Notes: generated from the letters alone by a model not told the origin. Positions 1-7,884 are shown, counted from the stretch's first letter. The stretch: DNA of 18,520 nucleotides from Pseudomonadota bacterium (GCA_029571495.1 JAKPSO010000919.1:1-18520), one strand, 5' to 3'. Made by a program: numbers and translations.

Positions 1-472
1 CAATGCCGTCGACAAACGTAGCAAGTTCGCCGTTGGACGTCGGCGCGAAACCTAGGAACGTAAACGCCGTCGATTCGAGCCCGGCGGCGGAGAGCACAGT
101 GGTGACGGCGCTGGCTCCGGGGATCGGAATAATCGGAAAACCAGCCGCGCGCACGGCGGCCACGAGCCGCGCGCCAGGGTCGGAGATGGCGGGCGTGCCC
201 GCGTCGCTCACGTAGGCAACGGCCTGTCCGCTCTGGATGCGACAAATGACGGCTTCAGCGGCGGTGCGCTCGTTGTGCTCACGCACAGAGTAAAGCTCAG
301 GCGGCGGGATGTCGAGGTGGCGCAGCAAGTCGCGCGTCATGCGCGTGTCTTCGCACGCGATGCTGGGCATGTGCTTGAGGACGTGCAGCGCGCGCAGCGT
401 GATGTCGCCCAAATTCCCGAGCGGCGTCGCCACTACATACAATCCAGCTTGAATGTCCAACAGTTCCGCCAT
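1..472 (-). CDS. rsmI: 16S rRNA 2'-O-methyltransferase RsmI, N-terminal part (runs off left edge)
   Basis: Translating the minus strand from the ATG at 472 gives about 157 codons without a stop, up to the window edge. The protein begins MAELLDIQAGLYVVATPLGN and contains the VATPLGNLGD, CEDTR, YVSDAGTPAISDPG and PGASAVTTVLSAAGL signatures of the tetrapyrrole-methylase fold as found in RsmI. RsmI uses SAM to 2'-O-methylate C1402 of 16S rRNA in the cytoplasm. The C-terminal part lies outside the window. A GGGGA close to the ATG may be its ribosome binding site. It is divergent from the LpoA-like gene, and the two ATG codons share the same CATG. The rsmI / lpoA / yraN / SIS / dolP neighbourhood is conserved in Proteobacteria, which supports the call. 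Confidence 0.93.
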   Translation of the reverse strand, partial: MAELLDIQAGLYVVATPLGNLGDITLRALHVLKHMPSIACEDTRMTRDLLRHLDIPPPELYSVREHNERTAAEAVICRIQSGQAVAYVSDAGTPAISDPGARLVAAVRAAGFPIIPIPGASAVTTVLSAAGLESTAFTFLGFAPTSNGELATFVDGI

Positions 473-1649
473 GTTCCCCGTGCCTAAAAAAGTGTGTCGC
501 TTGCTCGATTTTGCGCTCTCGCGCGCTGTGCCTTCGTGCGTGTGCGTGGTGGCGCTGGTGACGACAACTTTGACGGCACAAAACGCCCACGCGCAGAGCA
601 CCCCGCCGTTTGCGAGGCCACAACCCGTTGCCGACAGCGCGGCTTCGTCGTCGAGCAACACGTCACGCACTGTAGCGCAAACCAGCGCCGCGCCAGACAC
701 GGCGCTGCGCGTCGTGTTGTTGTTGCCGCTCGATAGCGCGCTCTTGAAGCGCGCTGCGGCGACAGTGCGCGATGGCGCAAACGCAGTGTTCGCGACGCGC
801 AAGAACGAAGTGAACGTGACTGAATGCGCGTACGGTGGCGGAAGCGGCGCGGAGACCGTCACAGCGGCATATGAGCGCTGCGTCGACAAGCGCACCGATT
901 GGGTCATTGGGCCGTTAGGCCGCGCCGACGTAACGGCGCTGGCGCTGGCGAAACTGTCGACGCCACGGCCAACCTTGATGCTCTCAGCGCTCGGCACGGT
1001 GCCGCCGAACAGCATGGCGGTACTGGCGCCGGACTTGGAATCAGAAGCCGAAGCCGTCGCACAACAAGCGATGGCCGACGCGTGCCGCGCGCCGATATTG
1101 GTGGAAAGCAGCGGCGCGCTGTCATCGCGCGTGACGGTCGCGGTGGCAGCGTATTGGCGCGAACAAAATGCGATCAAACTGCAGCAGGCGGCGCTGGGTG
1201 AGCGCACCGCGTGGCGCAGAGCGACGGACGGCTGGCGGCGTGACAACGTTGATTGCGTGATCTTCGCGGGCTCCGGTGCGGTGTTGAGCGAGTTGCTGCC
1301 CTATCTGCGCGGGATGAGCGTCTACATGACGAGCGCGACGTACGAGGTCGCGCCGGATCGGACGACCGATTGGACCGGACTGCGGATTGCCGATGCGCCG
1401 TGGCTCGTCGACGGCGAGCGCGAGGAATTCGCGCCGTATGCGCCGACTGAAAAGCTGCCGCCGACGCTCGCGCGGTTATACGCGCTCGGCGTTGATGCGG
1501 CGCGCCTAGCGAGCGCGGCGGGGCGCGATGTATTGCCACGTTCGTTTGACGGCGCGATTGGTCTGCTCACGCTCAAAGACGGGCAGTACCGACGGCAACC
1601 GATGGTCGGCGAATTTCGTGATCGCGCGCCAGTGAAACTCGGGCAATGA
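471..1649 (+). CDS. LpoA/LppC-like penicillin-binding protein activator
   Basis: The protein is about 392 residues from the ATG at 471; an in-frame ATG at 453 would add six residues. It starts with a basic stretch (PKKVCR), a hydrophobic core (VCVVALVTTTL) and an AHA-Q cleavage site near residue 42, so it looks secreted by signal peptidase I. Unlike E. coli LpoA, I see no lipobox cysteine at the end of the signal. The rest resembles the periplasmic-binding-like LppC domain: ALRVVLLLPLDS start, WVIGPLGRADV, PTLMLSALG, LYALGVDAARLA. The N-terminal TPR domain of gamma-proteobacterial LpoA is absent. Family members stimulate class A penicillin-binding proteins. Function is assigned from the fold and from its position between rsmI and yraN. 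The start is uncertain because no Shine-Dalgarno sequence is visible. Confidence 0.72.
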   Translation: MFPVPKKVCRLLDFALSRAVPSCVCVVALVTTTLTAQNAHAQSTPPFARPQPVADSAASSSSNTSRTVAQTSAAPDTALRVVLLLPLDSALLKRAAATVRDGANAVFATRKNEVNVTECAYGGGSGAETVTAAYERCVDKRTDWVIGPLGRADVTALALAKLSTPRPTLMLSALGTVPPNSMAVLAPDLESEAEAVAQQAMADACRAPILVESSGALSSRVTVAVAAYWREQNAIKLQQAALGERTAWRRATDGWRRDNVDCVIFAGSGAVLSELLPYLRGMSVYMTSATYEVAPDRTTDWTGLRIADAPWLVDGEREEFAPYAPTEKLPPTLARLYALGVDAARLASAAGRDVLPRSFDGAIGLLTLKDGQYRRQPMVGEFRDRAPVKLGQ

Positions 1650-1653
1650 CCGG

Positions 1654-1989
1654 ATGAGTTCGGGAGAGCGCTACGAGCGCGACGCCGAGGCGCTGCTGTG
1701 CAAGGCGGGCCTCACGGTTGTGGCGCGCAATTGGTCGTGCCGCATGGGCGAGATCGACCTCATCATGCGTGAAGGCGCAACGCTCGTGTTCGTTGAAGTG
1801 CGTCAGCGCGTGAGCGCGAGTTTTGGCGGCGCGAGCGCGAGCATCGGTCGGCAAAAACGCGAACGCATCGAGCGCGCGGCGGGCTTGTATCTGAGCACGC
1901 TCGGCACTACGCCCGCGTGCAGAATAGACGCGGTGTTGTTTGAAGGCGGCAAGCCACCGCAATGGCTCAAAAACATTTTTGCGGAATAG
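1654..1989 (+). CDS. yraN: YraN/UPF0102 family endonuclease-like protein
   Basis: This 111-residue protein has the family core: ARNWSCRMGEIDLIMREG at residues 24-41, then LVFVEVR at 44-50, FGGASASI, and KRERIERAAGLYL. E33, D35 and E48 match the acidic residues of the PD-(D/E)xK nuclease-like fold; the usual EVK lysine is an arginine here (R50). The biochemical role of the family is not well settled. The ATG lies four bases after the stop of the LpoA-like gene, and the stop is 14 bases before the preferred start of the SIS gene, so these genes are probably cotranscribed. Length is normal for the family. Confidence 0.9.
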   Translation: MSSGERYERDAEALLCKAGLTVVARNWSCRMGEIDLIMREGATLVFVEVRQRVSASFGGASASIGRQKRERIERAAGLYLSTLGTTPACRIDAVLFEGGKPPQWLKNIFAE

Positions 1990-2003
1990 CGACGAGACGC
2001 ACG

Positions 2004-2633
2004 ATGGCGGAATCTTTCATTGACGAATTTCCTGACGCACCCGACGCTGCGATGGTGACGGCGATTCGCAAACATTTTGAGGACGCCGCAGAGAACTGCG
2101 CCGCCGCTGCGGCAGCGCTCGCGCCGGTGCTCGAAGACGCAGCAGGCCGCATCGTGAACGCATTTATGGCGAACCATCGGGTGTTCACCTGCGGCAACGG
2201 CGGCTCGGCGTCCGACGCTGAGCATCTAGCCGCGGAGTTGGTTGGACGCCTGGAGCGCGAGCGTCCGGCGTTGCCCGCGTTTGCACTGTCAGCGAACAGC
2301 AGCGTGCTCACGGCGGTTGCCAATGACTATGGCTATCACGATGTGTTTGCGCGGCAAGTACGCGCGCATGGCAGCGCAGGCGACCTGTTGATCGCGATTT
2401 CTTGCAGCGGAAATTCAGCGAACGTGGTTGAGGCCGTGGCAGCGGCGCATGAACGCGAAATGCAGGTGATAGCCCTGTCGGGAGCCAATCCGGGCAAGCT
2501 CGGGGAACAACTCTCGTCACAGGACTGTCTCATTTCGGTGCCTGCAACCCGCATAATGCGGGTTCAGGAGCTTCATCGCGTGTGCATTCATGCGCTTTGC
2601 GATGCCGTTGATCGAATTTTGTTGGGAGAGTAG
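2004..2633 (+). CDS. gmhA: SIS-domain phosphosugar isomerase, GmhA/DiaA family
   Basis: The protein is 209 residues from the ATG at 2004. A further ATG at 1962 lies inside yraN and is less likely. One SIS domain is visible: FTCGNGGSASDAEH (61-74), LPAFALSANSSVLTAVANDYG, the phosphate-binding loop ISCSGNS (132-138), and VQELHRVCIHALCD (187-200). E78 and the QELH histidine (H191) correspond to the catalytic Glu and His of phosphoheptose isomerase, so isomerase activity is possible. The same position next to yraN and dolP is held in E. coli by DiaA, which binds DnaA and stimulates replication initiation. I cannot choose between GmhA and DiaA roles from sequence. The stop is followed two bases later by dolP, whose ribosome binding site GGGAGAG lies in the 3' end of this gene. 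Confidence 0.82.
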   Translation: MAESFIDEFPDAPDAAMVTAIRKHFEDAAENCAAAAAALAPVLEDAAGRIVNAFMANHRVFTCGNGGSASDAEHLAAELVGRLERERPALPAFALSANSSVLTAVANDYGYHDVFARQVRAHGSAGDLLIAISCSGNSANVVEAVAAAHEREMQVIALSGANPGKLGEQLSSQDCLISVPATRIMRVQELHRVCIHALCDAVDRILLGE

Positions 2634-2635
2634 CG

Positions 2636-3217
2636 ATGAAAAAGCATGTGAAACTGATGTTGTGGGCGATTGCCGTGGGTGCGATGGCCAATGCGCTTTC
2701 GGGCTGCGCGCCGTTGATTGTCGGCGGTGCAGTGGCGGCGGTTGCGGTCGCCGAAGATCGGCGCACGAGCGGCGTTTTCATTGACGATGAAAACATCGAA
2801 AACCGCGCGCTTCTGAAAGTGAAATCGCGCTTCGGCAGCCAAGTGCACGTCAACATCACGAGCTACAACAGGCATGTGTTGATCAGCGGCGAAGCGGCCA
2901 CCGAGGCGGTGAAACGCGACGTCGAAGGCGAGGTCATGTCAGTCGGCGGCATCAAGCGGGTGTTTAACGAACTCTCCGTCGGCGAATCGCGCGGCGTGAT
3001 GTCTGTGAGCAACGATACGCGCTTGACGACGCTCGTGAAGACTCGCTTTCTAGAAGCCAATCGCTTCCAAGCCAATCACGTCAAAGTCGTGACTGAAGCG
3101 GGCGTGGTGTATCTCATGGGCATTGTGAAGCGCTCGGAAGCCGAAGCCGCGAGCCAACTGGCCAGCACGACGAGCGGTGTGTCGCGCGTAGTGCGTCTGT
3201 TCGAGTACCTCGACTAA
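2636..3217 (+). CDS. dolP: Outer-membrane BON-domain lipoprotein DolP (YraP)
   Basis: The 193-residue protein starts MKKHVKLMLWAIAVG and has a lipobox ALSGC with the acylated cysteine at C24. Two BON domains follow, at about 53-119 and 126-192. Landmarks are VNITSYNRHVLISGEA, VFNELSVG, SNDTRLTTLVKTRFL and VKVVTEAGVVYLMGIV, which line up well with E. coli DolP. DolP is an outer-membrane lipoprotein that supports envelope integrity and BAM-dependent assembly. The start is fixed by GGGAGAG a few bases upstream, in the end of the SIS gene. It is the last gene of the yraN-type cluster; a hairpin and then the TusA-like gene follow. Confidence 0.92.
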   Translation: MKKHVKLMLWAIAVGAMANALSGCAPLIVGGAVAAVAVAEDRRTSGVFIDDENIENRALLKVKSRFGSQVHVNITSYNRHVLISGEAATEAVKRDVEGEVMSVGGIKRVFNELSVGESRGVMSVSNDTRLTTLVKTRFLEANRFQANHVKVVTEAGVVYLMGIVKRSEAEAASQLASTTSGVSRVVRLFEYLD

Positions 3218-3230
3218 AATCGCGCATCTG

Positions 3231-3255
3231 CTGTTGGTGCGCTCGGCGCCAACAG
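3231..3255 (+). other. Hairpin between dolP and the tusA-like gene
   Basis: CTGTTGG at 3231-3237 is complementary to CCAACAG at 3249-3255, and the inner bases extend the stem to about 10 bp around a GCTCG loop. No T-run follows, so it is not a textbook intrinsic terminator. It may end or stabilise the dolP transcript, or lie in the leader of the next gene. No function is shown. Confidence 0.4.
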
Positions 3256-3288
3256 CCCGGACGACCACGAGATCATCAGGAATCGAAA

Positions 3289-3525
3289 ATGACGCAAGCT
3301 GCACCCGATCGCGAGGTCGATGCCCGAGGGTTGAATTGCCCGCTGCCAATTTTGCGCACGAAGAAAGCGCTGAATGACATGAAAACTGGCGAGGTGCTGC
3401 GTGTGGTTGCAACCGACCCAGCGTCACAACGCGATTTCCAAGCGTTCGCCCGGCAAACGGGCAATGCGCTCGTAGATCAAAGCGCCGCCAACGGCGAGTT
3501 CGTCTACTTATTGCGTCGTAAGTAG
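3289..3525 (+). CDS. TusA/SirA-family sulfur carrier protein
   Basis: This is a 78-residue single-domain protein with the hallmark DARGLNCPLPILRTKKAL near the N-terminus. The CPxP motif is C17-P18-L19-P20, with C17 the sulfur-carrying cysteine. The rest (GEVLRVVATDPASQRDFQAFARQTGN, then FVYLLRRK) follows the TusA fold. Family members relay persulfide sulfur for tRNA thiolation, molybdenum cofactor or other sulfur pathways. I cannot tell which partner this copy serves; it is not linked to dsr or tus genes here. The start is supported by AGGA seven bases before the ATG. It is convergent with the minus-strand J/RDD gene, with a 58-bp GC-rich gap. Confidence 0.88.
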   Translation: MTQAAPDREVDARGLNCPLPILRTKKALNDMKTGEVLRVVATDPASQRDFQAFARQTGNALVDQSAANGEFVYLLRRK

Positions 3526-3583
3526 GCGCGCTTTCGGCCCGCCCAGCGCTGCGCCGCGTGCGTGTTGCCGCGCGGCCCGCGGT

Positions 3584-5401
3584 CTACTGGCGAAGGATCT
3601 TCAGAATCGCCGCCTCGACGGCTGGATCGTTGGGTTCAAGCTTGAGCGATTGGCGCAGCGCAGGCAACGCTTCGCGGCCCGCGCCGTTTTGGAATTGCGC
3701 CAATCCCAAGCACTGCCAAGCCTGCGCGTTGGCGGGTTGGTCTTTCGACCAGCGATCACACACACCCTGCAAGCCGCTGTAATTTCCGCTTCGACGCGCC
3801 GCGTCGGTTTGCTTCACGTAGCCGTCAATGCGCAAGCGGCGCTGGTGCGCTTCGGCGGACAAACGTGCGATCGCGGCCTCGGCCTCCGAAGTAGCACGCG
3901 GAGGTGCCGCTTTAGCAGTCTGTTCAGCGCTTGCGCCGCTGGTCGCTTTGTTGGCGGCATCAGGCTTGCTGGCATCCACAGAAGGGGTTGGTGGTGCGCT
4001 ATTGCCCCGCGGTCCAGTCACGCTGGAGACAATATCCGCGCCTTGCTGCACGGATTTATTCCAGAGGCCCGCGATGGATTCGGTCGACGACGAAAACCAC
4101 GCCGCAAACTGGGGTTGGATAGCTTTGAAATCGTCGCGCCAGCCCATTGCAAAGACAACCGCCGCAGCAGAAATGACGAGGAGCGCGGTGACCACCGCTG
4201 GCACGGCCGTAGGGCGCTCCATAATGACGGCGTCGCCGCCAGCATCCCACTCTGTTTCGCTATCCCTCGCGTTGTGTAATTCGCGTCGAAGACGCATGAG
4301 GGCCAGGGGCCAAAATCCGCCCGCAGCGCCGACCCAAGCGGCTCTTGATGCGCGAGTCCAAGCCAGCTGCGAGGCCGTTGGCGTTTGGTGATCGCCCGGA
4401 CGCGACGAGCCGGTCACCACAACCATCCCGAATAGCCACTTACCGAGCGTGGTGCGGAAACGCTGGTAGGAAGCAGCCTCAATGGGAATCGTCGCGCCTA
4501 CGGCCAAGACCGGCAACACGAGTGGCGAGCGAAGCAGCGTCCACCAAGCGGACGCCGACGGAAGCGCCCACTCTGCCAAAGCGATCAGCGCATAGATGAC
4601 GAGCGCAACTAAAGCGTAATCAAAGAGTCGCGCCGCAACGCGCCGCCAAACGCTTGTTGCGGTGACATATCCCGCAGCGCTGCGCGTGAGCTCCATGAGA
4701 CGCAATTTGAAAATCCACGCGGTGTCATGTTGCGGTGGTGGTGTCCCCAAGAAGATTGAGCCTTCGCGTCGCCATTTGATAACCGCCAGCCGCGAAAGGC
4801 TCGCGGCCGACACCGGAACCTCTCTGGTTTGGCTAATCCACAGCGCCGCCAGTACCACGACGACAGCGAAAACGGCAGCGACGGTGAGCGCCATGACGAA
4901 AGAGAGGTCGGGGCTGTGCGAAAAGGGTTGCGCCAACGCAGCCCAGAGTAACAACCACGCCGCAATCGCCGCGACGCTGACTAGGGGTGACGCCCACGCG
5001 CTCGCCTCGGGCAAGGAGTCCGCGAGCGCATCCACCCCAGGAAGGAACTTCGTCGAAACAGCACCGGTGCTGAGTCTTGACGACTCCATCGCGGCGTCCC
5101 CCACGCGTTCGGCTCCGGATGAGGCGTCGCCAGTCGTGTCGCGAGCGCCGCCGACCGGCAGACGCCATGGGCCAGCGCCGACGCCGGGGCTTAACGCGGC
5201 GTCATAATCTTTTCGTCGTACCGGGTCGACAAGGATCGCCGCCGCCAGCGCCGCAAAGCGCACCGCTTCCTCGGTGTCGCCCGAGGCGTCTCGCGGTACC
5301 GCCCAGAAACGGCGCAGCACCGAACGCAGGGACGCCTGAATCTCGTCAGTCTGACTCGTCGGGCTTACTTCCAGCGCTTCATAAATGCTGCTGCTGCGCA
5401 T
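3584..5401 (-). CDS. Membrane protein with degenerate J-domain, RDD domain and TPR-like tail
   Basis: The protein is 605 residues from the ATG at 5401. Residues 4-69 (SSSIYEALEVSPTS to DPVRRKDYDAAL) read like a DnaJ J-domain, but the HPD tripeptide needed to stimulate Hsp70 is missing; RFWAVPRD occupies that loop. Hydrophobic segments lie near 141-160, 168-189, 261-280, 293-311 and 400-420. VWRRVAARLFDYALVALVIY (251-270) and RFRTTLGKWLFGMVVV (314-329) are typical of RDD-family membrane domains. A Pro/Ala/Ser-rich linker (466-505) and a charged helix lead to a TPR-like repeat at 535-600 (AQAWQCLGLAQFQNGAGREA...ALRQSLKLEPNDPA). Function is unknown; a membrane scaffold or chaperone-related role is inference. 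The start follows the J-domain homology, since an upstream extension to 5473 overlaps the rplS terminator. No clear ribosome binding site is seen. Confidence 0.75.
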   Translation of the reverse strand: MRSSSIYEALEVSPTSQTDEIQASLRSVLRRFWAVPRDASGDTEEAVRFAALAAAILVDPVRRKDYDAALSPGVGAGPWRLPVGGARDTTGDASSGAERVGDAAMESSRLSTGAVSTKFLPGVDALADSLPEASAWASPLVSVAAIAAWLLLWAALAQPFSHSPDLSFVMALTVAAVFAVVVVLAALWISQTREVPVSAASLSRLAVIKWRREGSIFLGTPPPQHDTAWIFKLRLMELTRSAAGYVTATSVWRRVAARLFDYALVALVIYALIALAEWALPSASAWWTLLRSPLVLPVLAVGATIPIEAASYQRFRTTLGKWLFGMVVVTGSSRPGDHQTPTASQLAWTRASRAAWVGAAGGFWPLALMRLRRELHNARDSETEWDAGGDAVIMERPTAVPAVVTALLVISAAAVVFAMGWRDDFKAIQPQFAAWFSSSTESIAGLWNKSVQQGADIVSSVTGPRGNSAPPTPSVDASKPDAANKATSGASAEQTAKAAPPRATSEAEAAIARLSAEAHQRRLRIDGYVKQTDAARRSGNYSGLQGVCDRWSKDQPANAQAWQCLGLAQFQNGAGREALPALRQSLKLEPNDPAVEAAILKILRQ

Positions 5402-5470
5402 GACATTTGAATAATTATCGGAATCGTGATGATACCTGCACCCAAAGGGCGCAGAGACATACCGGGTGTA

Positions 5471-5499
5471 CAAAAAACAAACGGCCCCGAAGGGCCGTT
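5471..5499 (-). terminator. Intrinsic terminator of the rpsP-rimM-trmD-rplS operon
   Basis: Read on the minus strand, AACGGCCC-TTCG-GGGCCGTT forms a perfect 8-bp stem closed by a stable UUCG tetraloop, followed by TTGTTTTTTG. It lies 25 bp beyond the rplS stop. The plus-strand reading also has a short T-rich tail, so it may work in both directions. Confidence 0.92.
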
Positions 5500-5524
5500 G
5501 TTTTCCGTCGCAAACGGGCGCAGC

Positions 5525-5911
5525 TTAGTCTTGCGCGCCGGTGGGCTGACGTGAAGCGAGTTTCTCGCGAATACGCGCAGATTTGCCCGAACGGTCACGG
5601 AGGTAGTACAGCTTAGCGCGACGCACAGCGCCACGACGCTTCACTTCGATCGACGCGATCAATCCAGAGTAGGTTTGGAACGTACGCTCCACACCTTCGC
5701 CATTGGAAATTTTGCGAACGATAAACGAGCTGTTAAGGCCCTTGTTGCGCTTGGCGATCACGGTGCCTTCGTAGGCCTGGACGCGCTTGCGCTCGCCTTC
5801 AACGACGTTGACGTTCACGATGACGGTGTCACCCGGAGCGAACGCTGGGATGGTTCGGTTGAGACGGGCGATTTCTTCTTGCTCCAACTGAGCAATCAAA
5901 AACTTAGACAT
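5525..5911 (-). CDS. rplS: Large-subunit ribosomal protein L19
   Basis: The 128-residue protein has the bL19 landmarks: MSKFLIAQLEQEEIARL, FAPGDTVIVNVNVVEGERKR, QAYEGTVIAKRNKGLNSSF, VRKISNGEGVERTF, and RRGAVRRAKLYYLRDRSGK. L19 sits at the interface of the 30S and 50S subunits. Length is slightly above the common 115-residue form because of a C-terminal tail (ASRQPTGAQD). The start is well supported by CAAGGAACAACAATG. It is the last gene of the rpsP operon and is followed by a strong terminator. Confidence 0.98.
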   Translation of the reverse strand: MSKFLIAQLEQEEIARLNRTIPAFAPGDTVIVNVNVVEGERKRVQAYEGTVIAKRNKGLNSSFIVRKISNGEGVERTFQTYSGLIASIEVKRRGAVRRAKLYYLRDRSGKSARIREKLASRQPTGAQD

Positions 5912-5964
5912 TGTTGTTCCTTGTTTTGGTGTTTTCAGAGTCTGAGCGGTGTGCGATTTGGCGG

Positions 5965-5984
5965 GTAGCGCACAGCGGCGCTAC
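5965..5984 (-). other. Hairpin in the trmD-rplS intergenic leader
   Basis: On the mRNA strand GTAGCGC and GCGCTAC form a perfect 7-bp stem around the six-base loop CGCTGT, about 54 bp before the rplS start. It stands in a 181-bp gap that is long for this operon. It may be a processing site or a translational-control element for rplS. No T-run follows, so it is not a terminator. Confidence 0.4.
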
Positions 5985-6092
5985 GTCAAACCTATGCCCT
6001 AATCACCGAGGCGATCGCGCACTCAACACACTTCAGTTCCGTACGAACCGACTCACATGAAGCCAAGTTCTTTTGGGAATTCCGCAGTAAGC

Positions 6093-6857
6093 CTATGATT
6101 TTAGCCTGTTTTTCACTGCATTGTCGAGCGTCGAAGCAGAATCGATCATTGCGCGCTCTTCGAGCGTCAAATTCGCGTTGATCAACAAATCCGGGCGTCG
6201 CTTCCACGTACGCAACAGTGCCTCTCGACGCCGCCAGTGTTCAATGGCCGCATGATCGCCATTGGCAAGTTCCGGCGGAATGCCTTCGCCGGTCGCTGAA
6301 GGTGCGATCGCGTATTGCGGCCAGTCAAGGCGTCCGTCGGCGAATGATTCGAAAGTCGCCGAATCGTCGTCGCCGAGCGCGCCCGGGAGCAAACGCACAC
6401 AGGCATCAATCACGACAGCGGCAGGCAGTTCACCGCCCGAAAGCACGTAGTCACCAATCGAGACAATGGCATCGACATTTTGGTCAATCCAGCGCTGGTC
6501 AATGCCTTCATAGCGCCCTGCAACGAAAGTCAGGTGCTCGCAACATGCAAATTCATGGGCGCGTGACTGCGTGAGCGGGGCGCCATCTGGACTCATGAAA
6601 ACGACCTGTGATTTCTCGCCATGCCAAGCGCGGGCGGCTTCGAGTGCTGCGTCCAGCGGCGCAGGCATGAGCACCATACCGGGGCCGCCCGCTGCGGGCC
6701 GCGCGTCGATAGAACGACGGGCGTCGGTCGCGAAATCATGCAACGGAAAGCCTTGCCAGCGCCACAAGCCCTGCTCACGCGCGCGGCCGGTCACGCCAAA
6801 TGTCAGCGCGTGTTCAACGAGTTCGGGAAATGCCGCGATCACGGAGATCGACAACAT
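6093..6857 (-). CDS. trmD: tRNA (guanine-N1)-methyltransferase TrmD
   Basis: The 254-residue protein is a SPOUT-family methyltransferase that uses SAM to make m1G37 in tRNAs, preventing frameshifting. Visible signatures are AGGPGMVLM (56-64), the knot and SAM-binding segments FMSPDGAPLTQ and VAGRYEGIDQRW (112-123), SIGDYVLSGGELPA (133-146), and RLDWPQYA with the likely catalytic Asp178. The family usually has DxxPYGGGPGM; here it reads DARPAAGGPGM, so the Pro-Tyr is changed. The ATG lies two bases after the rimM stop, indicating translational coupling. The C-terminal tail after GDHAAIEHWRRREAL is a little longer than usual. Confidence 0.97.
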   Translation of the reverse strand: MLSISVIAAFPELVEHALTFGVTGRAREQGLWRWQGFPLHDFATDARRSIDARPAAGGPGMVLMPAPLDAALEAARAWHGEKSQVVFMSPDGAPLTQSRAHEFACCEHLTFVAGRYEGIDQRWIDQNVDAIVSIGDYVLSGGELPAAVVIDACVRLLPGALGDDDSATFESFADGRLDWPQYAIAPSATGEGIPPELANGDHAAIEHWRRREALLRTWKRRPDLLINANLTLEERAMIDSASTLDNAVKNRLKS

Positions 6858-6859
6858 GG

Positions 6860-7441
6860 TTAGTCGAGGCCTTCCCAGTCCACATCCACGCGCCGCGCGG
6901 CAAGATCAACCGAACGAACAATCGCGTCAACGAAGGGAATGAGTTCGTCGCCGGCTGCAGCCTTTGCATCTCCGTCGGGGCGCTTGACGCGCAAGATCGG
7001 GTGTGCGCCGGACTCGAAAATTTCGGTGATTTCACCAAAAACACGTTGACCGTTGGTGCAGGTGAGGCCGATCAAGTCGATCCAGTAGTACTCGCCGTCA
7101 GGCAGCGGCGCGAACACGCTGCGGTCGACCGAAATCTCTTTGTTGGTTAGCTTGGCCGCAGCTTCCGGCGAATCTACGCCAACCATCTGCGCGACGATGC
7201 TTTCGCCGTGGCGACGCGACTTGGTAACGGTGTATTTCGTATCGCCGACGAACACTTCACGCGCCTTGAGCAGCGTGTGCGCATCTTGCGAATACGGATA
7301 CCAATGCACAGCGCCGGTCAACCCATAGGGGCGACCGACTTTTGCGAGCGCAATGAGTGTCGGCGCGGTGGCTGCATGCGACGGAGCAGCCGGGACGGCA
7401 GAAGCGTCCTGAGCGGGGGCCGACGGGCTAGCGGATTTCAT
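6860..7441 (-). CDS. rimM: Ribosome maturation factor RimM
   Basis: The 193-residue protein has the RimM N-terminal barrel (LIALAKVGRPYGLTGAVHWYPYS, residues about 29-51) and a C-terminal PRC-barrel (DGEYYWIDLIGLTCTNGQRVFGEI, then DELIPFVDAIVRSVDLAARRVDVDWEGLD). RimM helps mature the 3' domain of 16S rRNA by binding ribosomal protein S19. The first 27 residues are Ala/Pro/Ser-rich and not part of the fold, so a shorter start is conceivable, but the ATG at 7441 is the only good one seen. It lies between rpsP (60 bp upstream) and trmD (2 bp downstream) in the standard operon order. Confidence 0.96.
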   Translation of the reverse strand: MKSASPSAPAQDASAVPAAPSHAATAPTLIALAKVGRPYGLTGAVHWYPYSQDAHTLLKAREVFVGDTKYTVTKSRRHGESIVAQMVGVDSPEAAAKLTNKEISVDRSVFAPLPDGEYYWIDLIGLTCTNGQRVFGEITEIFESGAHPILRVKRPDGDAKAAAGDELIPFVDAIVRSVDLAARRVDVDWEGLD

Positions 7442-7501
7442 GTCGTTGTCGGCGCGGAGCGCCGATTGCAGAGATGACGCGCCGCCACGCGAGCAGAGAA
7501 C

Positions 7502-7768
7502 TTAAGCGGCTGGTGCAGCAGCGGAGGCTTTTGCCAGACCTTTCGCGAGACGCGAAACGGTGTCCGACATTTGCGCGCCCTTGCTCGTCCAGTGCGTCAA
7601 GCGCTCCTGAGCGATACGGACGTTTTCAGCGCCTTCTTTGCCGACTGGGTTGTAGAAACCCAAGCGCTCGATGTAGCGGCCATCGCGACGATTGCGCGAA
7701 TCAGCAACAACGATATTAAAGAACGGCGCACCTTTAGAACCACCGCGAGAAAGACGAATAACAACCAT
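7502..7768 (-). CDS. rpsP: Small-subunit ribosomal protein S16
   Basis: The 88-residue protein begins MVVIRLSRGGSKGAPFFNIV and continues VADSRNRRDGRYIERLGFYNP, the bS16 core. S16 is needed for 30S assembly. The reading frame is open further upstream to 7927, but S16 always starts at this MVVIRL point and a promoter -10 box lies in between, so the longer form is rejected. The C-terminal Ala/Lys-rich tail (AKGLAKASAAAPAA) is normal for proteobacterial S16. It is the first gene of the operon rpsP-rimM-trmD-rplS. Confidence 0.98.
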   Translation of the reverse strand: MVVIRLSRGGSKGAPFFNIVVADSRNRRDGRYIERLGFYNPVGKEGAENVRIAQERLTHWTSKGAQMSDTVSRLAKGLAKASAAAPAA

Positions 7769-7802
7769 GACAGTATTTGCAGCCGAGAATTTGGTTAGCC
7801 GA

Positions 7803-7808
7803 TGATTA
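7803..7808 (-). promoter_or_regulatory. Promoter -10 box of the rpsP operon
   Basis: A perfect TATAAT lies on the minus strand 34 bp upstream of the rpsP ATG (CGCGTTATAATCATCGG). The -35 region is weak; nothing close to TTGACA is seen at 16-18 bp spacing. Position and sequence make this the likely start of the ribosomal operon transcript. Confidence 0.65.
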
Positions 7809-7884
7809 TAACGCGATTTGGAACTTTGCGATAGCGCCATCACCGGAGACTGCTTGACGCCGAAATACGTCAATCGACTTGCAG

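Noticed and set aside
3650..4391. Plus-strand frames opposite the J/RDD gene
   Set aside because: The minus-strand frame has recognisable domains and membrane spans, while these frames are shadows without domain features.
5965..5984. Six-base loop ACAGCG on the plus strand as another ANTAR target
   Set aside because: The transcribed strand here is minus, where the loop reads CGCTGT; no terminator or nitrate gene is involved.
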